Position numbers and translations under genes: made by a program
The notes under the pieces: generated by a model
What the model was told of the DNA's origin: nothing
What the model saw: only the letters and a program-made list of their open reading frames with translations
Databases searched by the model: none
Shown: positions 35,252 to 51,715 of the stretch, piece after piece
Position numbering within the stretch: the first letter of the stretch is position 1
Layout of the letters: each line of letters starts with the position of its first letter
Assembly (NCBI GenBank): GCA_003254925.1
Contig: QANZ01034009.1
Coordinates: 76,613 to 140,612 of the forward strand
Length of the DNA: 64,000 nt
From: Chamaecrista fasciculata
Lineage: Eukaryota > Streptophyta > Magnoliopsida > Fabales > Fabaceae
Direction of reading: 5' to 3'

Positions 35252-36247
35252 GGCCAAAGTTCTATTTTGGTCCCTCAGTTATGCTGAGTGTTTCAAATTG
35301 GTCCCTCAGTTATTTTTTGTTCCATATTGGTCCCTCAGTTTTCCAAAACTTGGCACAGTCTCTCTAACGGTTTCCATCCATTTTTCTGTTAAAAAAAAGG
35401 TAAAAATAAACTTTGTTCCCCTGAAAGTTTTATTTTCTTATAGTAAGGTCATTTTCTTTTTATAATAGGATCAAAACGTAAGAAAAAAAATAAATTAAGA
35501 TTTTAACTTAATTTGTCCAAAAACACAACTTTTCTTTCTCTCTCTGATGCGAAGCCGTAGTTGTAACAGTGGCAACGACAGTATAATCATCGGCACCACC
35601 GGAAGCGGCGGTGGCTACGGCGCGCGTGGAAGAGGAGGAAGCGGAGAAGGACTAGAATGTGGAACGCTCTGCTTCGAATCAGACTCAGACGCACCAGATC
35701 CAGAATCCCAGCGACTTTGTAGTCGAAGTCCGAGAGAGAGAGAGAGAGAGAGAGAGAACCGTTTGAATGAGCTGGAAACCCAAATTTCAGGGGGAAAAAA
35801 CTGGGTATGAAAATATGCGAGAGAGAAACGGTGTTAAGAAAAGAAATCGAGCTGGCGGCACTAGAGGCGGGAGGAGGAAGACGAAGAAAATCTAGAAGAA
35901 TTTGTGGAGATGATGGGACGTGTTGCAGCGGCGGAGAAAGGAAGAAGATGAAGGCATAGTGTGAAATTGACAAAGGCCCTCCATTTGTTTCTTTTTTCTT
36001 GTGTTTTAATACTGTTACAAAAGGAAAAAACCTCACTATAAGAAAATAAAACTTGTAGGGGAACAAAGTTTATTTTTAACAAAGTTTATTTTTACCTTTT
36101 TTTTAACAGAAATATAGATGGAAACCGTCAGAAGGACCAACTTTGTCAAGTTTTGAAAAATTGAGGGACCAATATGGAACAAAAAATAACTGAGGGACCA
36201 ATTTGGAACACTGAGCATAACTGAGGGACCAAAATATAACTTTAGCC
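35252..36247. mobile_element. Mutator-like element with GC-rich interior (Pack-MULE candidate)
   Basis: Terminal inverted repeats of about 200 bp start GGCCAAAGTTCTATTTTGG on the left and GGCTAAAGTTATATTTTGG on the right (inverse). Both carry repeated TTGGTCCCTCAGTTAT blocks. Flanking 9-mers TAAAAGAAA and TAAAAAAAA are an imperfect duplication. Between the arms, roughly 35545-35900 is far richer in GC than any neighbouring spacer. It contains gene-like sequence with an open frame on the minus strand (35587-36066) and a GA microsatellite at 35731-35757. No transposase is present. Capture of a host gene piece is plausible but its donor is unknown. Confidence 0.55.
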
Positions 36248-36256
36248 TAAAAAAAA

Positions 36257-37452
36257 AGGAATCCAAATTAATGTGGAACAAACTAATCATAATGGAATTT
36301 TAAAAATATAAAAAACAAAAGAATCCGAATTCATATGAAACAAATTAATTATCTTATACTCAAGTATTCCAATTCTCTTAAACTCTTTTAAACTTTAGTT
36401 GGCTGACTTTTCAAATATTATATAAAATTTTAAACACGTTTTTGTTTTTCCAAAAAAAGAACACATTGTTGAAATTTCTTCATATTACAGACAAAATTTG
36501 TAAAAGTCAAATATTTTCCTTATGTGTCTAGACGTACGAAAAGATCAAATACAGTTATTATAGCTAAGTTCTGAAATTTGAATTATTATAAAATGATATC
36601 TTGAAAGTAGAAACTTGAGAGAAAGGCTTAGATGAAATGAAATTAACAAAAGGGAAAATAGAAAAGGTACCTTGATGACCAAAATGGATATATCATCTTT
36701 CTAAATGAAGATTATTATAATTTATGTATTGTGAAATTGAAAATCAAACCCATATATTCCAAGCTATCTAAACCTTACTAATTAAAAGACTACAAATAAT
36801 CGATGAAACCAGGCTTGCTTCATTTGACCAAAACATTACAAAATCTAAATAGTAATTGACTAAATACTGCATTTGATGGTTAGAGAATATCACATGTTGT
36901 AAGTCATTAAGAATTACAAGTAATATAACTATTTTGAATTTTTACAAGTCTTCTAATAAGATTCCCTCGTATAAAAAATATATGAGAAAAAATAAATTGC
37001 ATCTACAAAATTATAGATTGACTAAAGAAGATCTAATGGCTTAGTTTCTCCTAAAAAATAATTTCTCCGGTCGGGGAACGCATTAAATATTTACCTAAAC
37101 TAGTAGGTACTTATACTTCAACGGCTTTAAAAATAAAAATACTCACTTCAGTAGCTTTATGAAATTTATTTTGTTCTGGTTTATGCTGTATTGCATATTA
37201 TTATGTCGCCGTATACATTAATCACATTTAACACAAGTATACATATAATTACGATTGAACTGTCTTCACTGTTCAATCCTTTCCAATACACCACTACTCC
37301 AAACCAAATAATCAAAACAAGAGGAAAATTAAAATTAAAAAAAGAAAAAAATTTGAAATCCCTGTCTATACCTAGCTATATATACTTGGATCGATCGATT
37401 ACCCTTCTTGAGTAATCCCTATTTAACACGCATCGATTAATTAATCAATGAG
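36257..37452. other. Gene-free spacer between AP2 and HSFB3
   Basis: AT-rich, no coding signal and no repeat that can be delimited. It includes the 3' flank of the HSFB3-type gene on the minus strand. Confidence 0.55.
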
Positions 37453-38989
37453 CTATTTGCATGACTGAGAGAGCAAAATGTTTGGCCTATCACAAGTTTT
37501 GTTTCTCTTGAAATCCCTTTCTGTTTTATGAACATCCAATCTCACTCCAAACAACATAGGCCTTTCATCTTCATCTTCTTCTTCTTCTTTTTTGTCATTG
37601 GCATGCTTAGCCACCAATTGAAGAAGCTCCTTACACTTCCTTTTCATGGCCGTAAGCTCAGAGCTCAACACTCCATTTTCCTTTTTCAGTCTCTTGTTTT
37701 CGTCCACAAGGCTTGAGTATTCTGAAGACGACGACGTTGAAGATGACCTTTGGTCTTCCTCACCACCGTAGTATTCCTCATTATTGGGCCTGTTGCTGCC
37801 TAATTGGGCCTGGGCTTGGTCTTGGGCTTGGGCTTGGGGCTTTCTGGCCCAAGCCTTTCTTCGTCGAATCTCACATAGACGTTCCTTCTCACCCTTCTTG
37901 AATCGCTCGTTGCAAAATTCCCATCTGCTTGTTGCCACTTTACGAAACCCCTGATTCATAATTTAAAATTAAATCATTTGACTTAGTTTTCATTAAAGTC
38001 ACAATCACTGGTTTTGGAAATGGTCAAAACGTGAATGAGTTGAGAAAACCATATGACACATTATTATATTATTGTGTGATGTTTACTATTCAAGTGTGTT
38101 GCTTATCCGATTTTTGAGAAATTCATAAATAAAGTCAAGTGATACGAGTAAGTCCTTGGGCTCTCAACTTCCACTTTTGGAAGCTCAGGTCGCCCCTTCC
38201 ATGTCAATCGACTCTCAATGAAAGTACCAATAATACGAGTATAAGTCCTTGGGAGAACCACACCTCAAAAGCTAGCTCTTGAAGTTTGAAAGCTCAAAAA
38301 CTTATATAGTGTCTTACACTCAGCTAACTACCTGATGTGAACTCGTATCATCAAGTTTATTTAATTAAAGAAGAAAATATCCAGACTCCGAATATCAATG
38401 ATTTGATGACGAAGATCAGGAAAACAAAAATATCGACTTTGTTTCGTTGTAGCTAAGGAATTAGGTATTTATTTTCTGGCGAATTTCACGTTGTACCGTG
38501 GTAGGCTGGTAGTAGCTAGGTAAAGCCTAATATAGTCAAACAATACTAATCAAACCAAGGCCTTCAATTATATATATATGCTATATCATGAAGAACCCAT
38601 ATATGAACACAAAAGTAATCCTCAGAAATTTTATTTGATTGATGGATCGAGATGCAAATGAATTAAAATGAAATGAATAGGTAGTATATAAAAAACGTTA
38701 ATTAAATAAAATATAGTGAGAAAAATGAAAGAGGTTGACTTACATAAGTATTGAGTTGACGAACAAAGCTAGAGAAATTGCTGTGCTTGAAGAGAGTGGG
38801 AAGGAGATCCCGGGAAAACTCCGCCGGCTGCCACACGACAAAGGCGGTGCCGGCGGCATTCCATGACACGATGTTGTCGGTGGCCGGATCCTCCACCAGC
38901 ATGTATGTCTTCAACAAGAACGGTGGTGGGTTGGATTTCCTACTTGCATCTTCCAACAACTCTTTATTATACTTCACAACATCCTCCAT
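37453..38989 (-). CDS. HSFB3: Class B heat-shock transcription factor, HSFB3 type
   Basis: Nuclear heat-shock factor of class B, a group that usually represses transcription. Exon 1 (38744-38989) and exon 2 (37453-37950) join in phase 0 inside the conserved RQLNTYGFRKV, the invariant intron site of plant HSFs. The 247-residue product has the DNA-binding domain at about 19-112 ([35 protein letters not shown]), a Gln/Ala-rich linker, a leucine-zipper oligomerisation region (about 160-198), and LFGV at 215-218, the class B repressor tetrapeptide. It then ends in a basic tail and lacks the AHA activator motifs of class A. Arabidopsis HSFB3 is 244 residues, so length fits. The intron is 793 bp and featureless. 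Confidence 0.93.
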
Positions 38990-40720
38990 ACTTAATTACT
39001 TATATATATATATGTTCCTATTAATTGATATATATAGTACTACTAGTAGCTAGAAGAAGAAAAATTAAGAAGAAAAAGAAGATGTGATGATGAAGATGAG
39101 TGATTAATATTGAGAATTAATGAGAATGATATAGATAGATATATATGATATGATGATGATGGAAATTATATAATTAAAGGGATGATGAGAAGAGAAGAAG
39201 AGCAGTTAAGAATTCCCAACCCCAACAATAGAAACCCAACACGACTCCACAGCTCATGAGAATTGCAACACCCTTCTCTTCTTCTTCCATTCACTTTTCT
39301 TTCTTCCTTCTTTATTTTCACTAATAACTAATTTAATGCTTCAGACGTATCCACTAACCCCCTTCCTAATTCCTATATATATATATAGTCAATATTTTCA
39401 CAGCGATTTCTATCTTTTCCATTAAATTCATATTCCTTTCCTTTAGTCAAATCAACAAGCTTATTTTATCTTTCACCTTATCACAAGTGGCACCCACATA
39501 TATATACGCATACAATCCATATTACCAAGCAAACAACTTCGTATTTATTATGTATATATGATTGTTAGTCAATAATACATAATTTTAAAGTCAAATATAT
39601 TGAATCTCCATGAAGCCGCAAAAGGCATGTATACTTGACTAATTTGCCTCTCTTTTCACACCCAAACCCAAGCATTATATATTTATATATACCATTCAAT
39701 AACACATTGCAATACTTTTTCTATTTTTACGAACAAAGAAAAAAAATTTAACCAGTGTGTCAAGGATATTGGTTAAAATATAAATAACTTATAAAAATAA
39801 GAAAATCTGCATACACGAATTGTGGTTGTTGCAGCCTCAACATCGTATTTATGTATATCTAATGACTTCATATATGATTTTGACTTTTGAGTTTCATAAG
39901 TTTTTAAAATGAAATAATTAGTTTACTCTTAAATGAAAAAAATAAAAATATACGTTATACCTTAAGAAGATTGGTTAAACAATTTTAAATTAAATAATAT
40001 TTGTTTAAGTTATTTAGGTGTGCTGGTACTTTCTGCCTTCCGTATGGTATGTATCAATATATAATTTTAATCTTACGTGTGAATTCCTCCTTCCAGAGCT
40101 TTTCTCTCCTATTTCTTCCTCCATCATCAATTCATCATCTTGTGGCTTTTCTATTTGAAAGTGAGGTTTTTATTTGACTTTTTTGCGTTAATCCAGCTAT
40201 ATATTTTTCTTTTCTTCTTTTGAATTATCACAGTCATGTCTTCCAAAGCTAAACTCCTGCACATCATCTTGTTGATAACAAGTATGAATTTTTCTTTTGC
40301 TCACTACTCACTAGGTAAATGGTTTTATTTCTTATTATTTATTTATTCAAAGAAAACCGTCATTTATCATACATATAAATTCGGTGGGATCAAAACTTCA
40401 AGTATTTAAGGATTTATTTTTTAGGGTCTTCTTTTCATATCGTGTTGTTTCGTGGAATATTGTATACTGCAACTATTTTTACTTTCGTAACTCCGAATTT
40501 TAAATTATGTCGTTTAAATCAAAACTGAAAAACATTTTATATTTTAACAAAATTAATAGTGTATTTATTATGAATTTAAAAAATGTGAGAATATAATAAG
40601 CTATTTTTGGAGGCTTATTATTAAATATTAGTTGTGGCACGTTATGGTATTTACTATGTAACTTCTCTATTTGGTTGCAACTTGAAAAGCTGAGCATCCT
40701 TGACTAAGCATTTTAAAACA

Positions 40721-41039
40721 CTAGTCTGAGACCCGTGCGTTCGCACGGGTTTTTCCTTGACAGTTTATATACTTAGCAAAGTGTCACTTTTTAAATCACC
40801 GGATACTAAAGTGAAATATGACCAAATTATAAGGTACCAAAGTGTAATTTATCTTTCTTTTATGGAGCTTAAAATATTACTGAAAATCAAAAATAACTTG
40901 TATATGGTGAGACTTGAGAGAATGTGGGTTAGAGGAAAGTGAGTGATTTTTTTTTTATTTTTTAATTCAATAATTTAGACCAACCATAAAGGGGGTGAAG
41001 CCATATAATATAGTATAAATAAATATAAATATAAATAGA
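40721..41039 (-). mobile_element. Candidate non-autonomous Helitron
   Basis: Read on the minus strand, the unit begins TCTATTTATA after an A. It ends with a perfect GC-rich hairpin (ACCCGTGCG, AAC loop, GCACGGGT at about 40731-40750), then six bases and CTAG followed by T. A TC start, a 3' subterminal hairpin, a CTRR end and insertion between A and T are the accepted Helitron signature. At 319 bp it encodes nothing. The 5' end is less certain because an inverted repeat of its first 40 bases lies just outside, at 41074-41100. Confidence 0.5.
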
Positions 41040-42618
41040 TATTGAGGAAAAAACTTATATGTGTGTGTTTATCTTATATTATATGGCTCCACCCTTTTCT
41101 GGTCGTCCATGTTTAAAACTATAGTCTATGAAATTAAAAATAAGAGAAAATTTATTATTTGGTCTCTCTTTCTTTACTAAGTTAACAATTTAGTTCCTTA
41201 TTTATTTTAACAATTTAGTACTTTATATGTATGTATATTTTTTTTTTTCCCGATTTCAGTCTCTCTCAATTCGTGCCTTGCGAGAGGAAGAAACCTTTGT
41301 GCCTTTTGTGTCTTCATCTATTCATCTGAAATCTTTTATACAGATTGACGTCCTTTCATATATATAGTTAATTAGTTATCATAATTTATTATTATTTATG
41401 GGATCCGGGGAGGTTTTGTCTGCAAAAAAAATATTTTTTTTTCGGGGCTTTAACTTGTTGAAACATTACAGTGTTTTAACACTTTAAGGCATTAAGCTAT
41501 CAAAATTTCAGCAACAAAAATTAAAAAATTAAACACATATCTCATGCGATCTTAATCAAATCCAAGGGTTGGGAGTTTGAGTGTGCAGTTACCCGAACTA
41601 TAAAGTTTCTCCAATGTATTTTATTAAATTTTATCTAGATTTCACTTTAAAATCACTTAATTATTTAACATATAAAACAAGATAAAATAATTAAAGTGTG
41701 TAATAAAAATAAAAAGATCAGTTAACCAACATCAAAGAAATTTATGAATATTCCTGATCCATTTTTTAGTATAAATTAGATACATTTTTGTTAATTTAAG
41801 AGTAAATATCTCTAAAAGATGTAAGAATTAAAGTCATTAACAACTTAATCCCTAAAATTTTAACTTATATTCTTTAATACCTAAAATTTATGAAATCAAT
41901 ACAGTTTATTAATTGTGTCTTTACAAGTTATTCCTTCAAAAAAAATAAGTTCAATGGAATGAATTACATCACTTCTATAACTTTTAATGATTAAAGAGTA
42001 TAAACTAATTTTTTAGTGATTATATCATTACATATATCTTTTAGAAGCTAAATGGTAATTTTTTTTGTTAGTTGCTCAGTTGATTTTTGAAATTTTACTT
42101 CGACTAATTCAAATTAAACTCGCGTCGCGCACTTGACTATAGTTTTACAAGGTCCCAAACTTGAGGCCTTTCTTAAAGGTTACTAAGCCGTTTAACACTT
42201 TGATCAACTCTTGGTAACCAAATTGTATGTTTACTTCTTATTTAATGTACTAAAATTTGGAAAGAAATTTATATTTTTTTTTTGGACAAAGAGGTAAAAA
42301 CTAAAATATTGATAAAGTAATTTTTTGACAGGCCATGTTTGAGCCCATAAAGCTAAGCTGTCTTGGGCTCAGTTGGTTTTCCTTGGCCCAACATACTAGT
42401 TCGTCCACAATTCACAGAAGTCTGAAGCCCAAGTTTTAGAAAATGCTGATTGATTTTTCTTTTGGCCAGAGAAATAGCTGATTGATTCACCTCACTAAAC
42501 TTTGTCAGAAAATGAAAAGCTGATGCATTTACCAACTAAAGACAGTCTTTAGTTTTGTGTTCAATATTTAAATACAATTAAGAAACGAAAGGCAAATCCA
42601 CATCATAGAAATGTATTC

Positions 42619-42660
42619 ACATTATAAGAATTTTTTTTTTGGCCAATACATTATAAGAAT
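42619..42660 (-). mobile_element. 16-bp poly(T)-GGCCAAT insert with 13-bp TSD
   Basis: ACATTATAAGAAT at 42619-42631 is repeated exactly at 42648-42660. The intervening 16 bases are a T run plus GGCCAAT. On the minus strand it reads ATTGGCC followed by A's, the same layout as at 29627-29673. Confidence 0.6.
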
Positions 42661-43149
42661 GTTACCTGCTACATCATCATTTGTTTCATTCCTCCGTGAT
42701 ATTGTTAATTAATCATGCCTTGTCATCATTATAAGGACAATAATACAATATATTGTACATAGAACAAGATGGGTTACCTTGTCTAAATCTAAGAGATCAA
42801 ATGTTTCCTCCAATCTGTCAAAAAGAAAAAAAAATGTTTCCTCTAAACCAATCAACAAAGTATATATTCGATTTAAGTATAAACTAAATTGATAATTTAG
42901 TCTTTAACTAATCACACTCCTTTTAAGTTGACTTTAAAAGATATTCATTTTAGCCCTTTGAATGTTTTTTCTCTATCCAAAGAATTCTTCAATGAGAGAA
43001 AATAAATCCATTTAAGTTAACTAATAATATGAATTTGTTAAGATGTTTCAACCCTTAAAAATGTTAATTGTTAATCTTCTCATCTTGAATCCAAATTAAA
43101 TTTTCAATACAATAAATTTATAATTTTTCTCTAAAGAAAGTCTGAAAGC

Positions 43150-44091
43150 AAAGTAACATTCTAAGATAAACCCAATTGGTTTTTATCTCTTTTGAGAACT
43201 GGTGTGCTAGTTGGTTTTCAACCTCTGTGGGTGCTGATGAATGTGCCAAAGGTTTGTTTGCTGTGTTGTGTTGGGAGATTTGGAAGGAAAGACGTGATTT
43301 CATCTTTCAAAATTCTCCTGTCAATCCTCATTATGTTAGTATGAGAGCACAATCTTTGTTTTATGATTTTTGGAATGTTAATTCTGTGGTAACTTAGTGT
43401 GTCTGGTTCTTCTCCTGAAAATCAATTGTGTTGGGCAGCCCCCCCTATGAATTGTTTAAAAATTAACATTGATGGCGCTTTTTCTTCTCAATCAATCACT
43501 GGTTTAGGTGTTGTGATTCGTAATCATGAGGGAAGCATGATTGATGGTTTTTGTAGTGCCATTACTGTTCAATCTTCTTTTGTTGTTGAAGCTATGGCCT
43601 TGTTTCATGCTCTTTGTATGATTGATTCTTTGAAGCTTAGTAATGTTCTTATTGAATCAAATTGCAAGGATTTAGTGGATGGAGTTAATGGCTCACGTGC
43701 TTCAGTAGATTGGAGGTGTGCTGCTATTATTTCTGATGTTGTGGAGAAGCTGAAGACTGTTGATGGTTGTTCTTTTTCACATATTCCTTGTCAAGCAAAC
43801 TATGCTGCTGATTGGGTAGCTAGGAAAGCCGCTTTGAAGATGTGCCCCTCTGGTTGGGTGTCCTCACCCCCTTCTTCTTTGGCTAAGATTTTGTCTGAGG
43901 ATTGTTCTGGTTTTATTCCTTTTTATGCTGCAAGAGCTAGTGTTGGCTAATCTTGCTTTACTATCTTGGTTTCTTTCTTTTTCGCCGAACTGTGTTTCCT
44001 TTTGTGTTTGTTCTTGTTGTTGGGGCTTGGCCCTTTTGGTTTTTTAATGAAGTTTCTTTGGCAAAAAAAAAAAAAAAAGTAACATTCTAAG
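43150..44091 (+). mobile_element. 5'-truncated LINE with RNase H domain, 15-16 bp TSD
   Basis: The insert (43166-44076) ends in TTTCTTTGGC and a 16-A tail. It is bounded by an exact AAGTAACATTCTAAG at 43151-43165 and 44077-44091, the product of target-primed reverse transcription. It carries the C-terminal part of a plant non-LTR reverse transcriptase: a CWEIWKERRDFIF stretch followed by an RNase H-like domain (LKINIDGAF, GLGVVIRNHEG, FVVEAMALFHAL, HIPCQANYAADWVARKA). Catalytic Asp, Glu and Asp positions are recognisable. The 5' part is missing. Confidence 0.9.
43176..43950 (+). pseudogene. LINE reverse transcriptase/RNase H remnant, frameshifted
   Basis: Coding sequence of the truncated LINE, in two frames. 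The first runs 43176-43397 and stops after NSVVT. The next frame picks up at 43399 with SGSSPENQLCW and runs through the RNase H domain to the stop at 43950. A one-base shift near 43395 therefore breaks what was one polypeptide. The RNase H part is otherwise open for 183 codons, so the copy is probably fairly young. No start, endonuclease or polymerase core remains, so it cannot be mobile by itself. Confidence 0.85.
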
Positions 44092-44777
44092 GATTCAATG
44101 ATTTTTTTACGTTCAAAATTATTAATTAAAGAAAATCGTCAATTTCATCAAATTATCTTATATATAAAATTAAAATGGCCACCCTCTGTGCGAGTGCAAG
44201 TTCCAATTCGTCCAACTCAGCAAGCCTGCAAGAAACCCCGCATGCAGCGCGTGTTCCACAACCGCAATAACTTTCCAAAAACAAAATTCTAAATAAAAAA
44301 AAAAAAAGAAAACAGCACTTTAGTCCCTAATTTTATATTAATTTTTAATTTTATTTGTATAATTTAATTATTATTAATTTTTTATATTTTGATAAATTGT
44401 ATCTTTTATTTTAATTATATCTAGTTAATTAATGGTAAATTTTATATAATTTTTAATTTAAATCATAATTTATTTATTTTAATATTTTAATATTATATGT
44501 CATAAATCATGTAAAATTTATTTTTTATTTATTAAATGAAGTTAGTACAAATGAAAAAGATAAAATTGACTAAATGTAAAAAATTTTTAAGATAAAATTG
44601 ATGGCAAACAAAGTTTTAACTTTGAGGATTGAATTAGAAATTGATATATTGTTTAGGGATAAAAAGTAGCTTTTGACAAAAAGAAAAAAAAAAAAAAGAG
44701 AAATGAAACAAACTTTAGATGGCGCTTTAACTTCTGGTCTCACATTGTTGTATGGTCTGAATTCTGAAAGAAAGCCA
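44092..44777. other. NTRC upstream region with an inverted-repeat element
   Basis: Contains the MITE at 44312-44674 immediately before the NTRC leader. An in-frame ATG at 44673 would add 35 Lys-rich residues starting inside an A-rich run. I prefer the ATG at 44778, which gives a typical transit peptide. Confidence 0.5.
44312..44674. mobile_element. AT-rich inverted-repeat MITE near NTRC promoter
   Basis: The left arm (AGCACTTTAGTCCCTAATTT, TATTAATTTTTAATTTTAT) is mirrored on the right (AAAATTGATGGCAAAC, AATTAGAAATTGATATA, TTAGGGATAAAAAGTAGCT). It is non-coding and probably of the same family as 8985-9350 and 9844-10221. It ends about 100 bp before the NTRC start codon. Confidence 0.45.
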
Positions 44778-50406
<5,629 letters not shown>

Positions 50407-51715
50407 TTCGAACACCGGGTTGGTGTTTGGGAGTTGGGGGCTGGGGGCTGGGGAGGAGGTTTGGTGATAGATGCTTATTCCTCATTTTGTAATATTTTTT
50501 TTTTTTTTTTTTTTTTTTTNNNNNNNNNNNNNNNTTTTTTTTTTTTTTTTTTTTTCAAATTGTCCAGATGAACAATACTGTCAATTTTGACTATTATTCC
50601 TTGAACTAACGAGCTATTTCATAGATTGTACATGTAGAGCTATCAATCTTTCATTACAGTGACTGTCCACTGTATTTATATATTTCAATTTGAATTGTCC
50701 CAATCTCACAGCATTGTGGTGATTGGATTGACCTGTATTCAAGCTGAAAGAGGTGCAATTAATTTCATAGTAATTGATAAAATTCCTGTCGTATTTCAAT
50801 ATTTTATATTTGAGCAGATACGAAATTCTATATGTATGATAATGGATAATTGATAGCTTATTTGCGCAGAATTGCATTCGAGGTTTTGTAGTTTATCTAT
50901 AATGGATTCTTTTGCTGGGTCATTTCATTTCATAAAGCTCACGGAGGCCATACTTCAACTCCTACAAACATGAAGAATTATAGGATAACTTAGCCTGTTA
51001 ACATTGCAAATTACAAAGTAAATTTGATTCTAAACCCCAGAAAGTGTAATTTACACTACCCACTACCCAGAAAGAAGAATTTCATTCAAGTAACATATAA
51101 GCAGTTGATTCTATTGTTTGATACTCTATCTTTATATTATAGTTTTGTTTGGTATTTGTGAATTAGAGATGAAATGATATAACAAAATTTGAATAGAAAA
51201 ATTCTAAGCAGTTGTTATGGAATAATGACCAAATTTGTCACGGAAAGATTCTTTTGTGACAACTTTTTGACGAAAAAGTTGTTATCTATCACAAAAATGG
51301 AACATTTAGTGATTATTTTGTGATGGTATGTTTGTCATAAATTTAATGATGAACGCCATCCGTCACATAAACTTTGTGACTAGCAAAATACTGACAAGCT
51401 TTGTAACGTGACATTTAGTGATGTCACTAAATTATGATTTAATAACAAATTTCATGATTTAGAGGTGGATTTGTCTGTGACAAAATGAAAATTTTCTAGT
51501 ATTGGATGTGAGTAAGTTTAGTGAATTCATATTATTGATTATGCATCGATCATACACTAGTAAGTATATCTTCCCTAGAGAGGTACCTGATACAAATAAA
51601 TGGAAGTTACCAAACTTGATTCCTTCCCTAGAGAGGACATGGTTTTTGACATAAACAAGTATAATCAAGGGTAAATGCATATGCTAATCACTCCACCAAC
51701 TAAGAAATGAGAGAA
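50407..51715. other. NTRC 3' flank, gap, and start of the ABCG duplicon
   Basis: After the NTRC stop a G-rich UTR runs into a T homopolymer broken by 15 N's (50520-50534). From about 50566 the sequence matches 58386 onward (for example ATTGTCCCAATCTCACAGCATTGTGGT versus a near copy), marking the edge of the tandem duplication. A GTGAC-rich, partly inverted stretch at 51200-51490 may be another MITE. The 3' UTR of the proximal ABCG gene lies at the right end. Confidence 0.5.
50520..50534. other. Assembly gap (15 N) in a T homopolymer
   Basis: Fifteen unresolved bases lie between long T runs immediately downstream of NTRC and next to the duplication edge. The true spacing here is unknown. Confidence 0.95.

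Larger units (their letters stand above)
38990..43149. other. Spacer between divergent HSFB3 and NTRC regions
   Basis: The left end is the HSFB3 upstream region, with a TA run at 39001-39013 just upstream of the ATG and no clear heat-shock element. The rest is AT-rich with a candidate Helitron (40721-41039), an inverted-repeat stretch near 41800-42070 (CTAAAAGATGT and ATATCTTTTAG ends), and a tiny TSD-flanked insert at 42619-42660. No gene is supported. Confidence 0.55.

Noticed and set aside
44673..44777. Upstream in-frame ATG extending NTRC by 35 residues
   Set aside because: The extension starts Lys-rich inside an A tract. The ATG at 44778 gives a typical Ser/Arg transit peptide and the expected length.
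51200..51490. GTGAC/GTCAC-rich stretch downstream of the proximal ABCG gene as a transposon
   Set aside because: Partly inverted words are visible but neither ends nor a target duplication could be defined.
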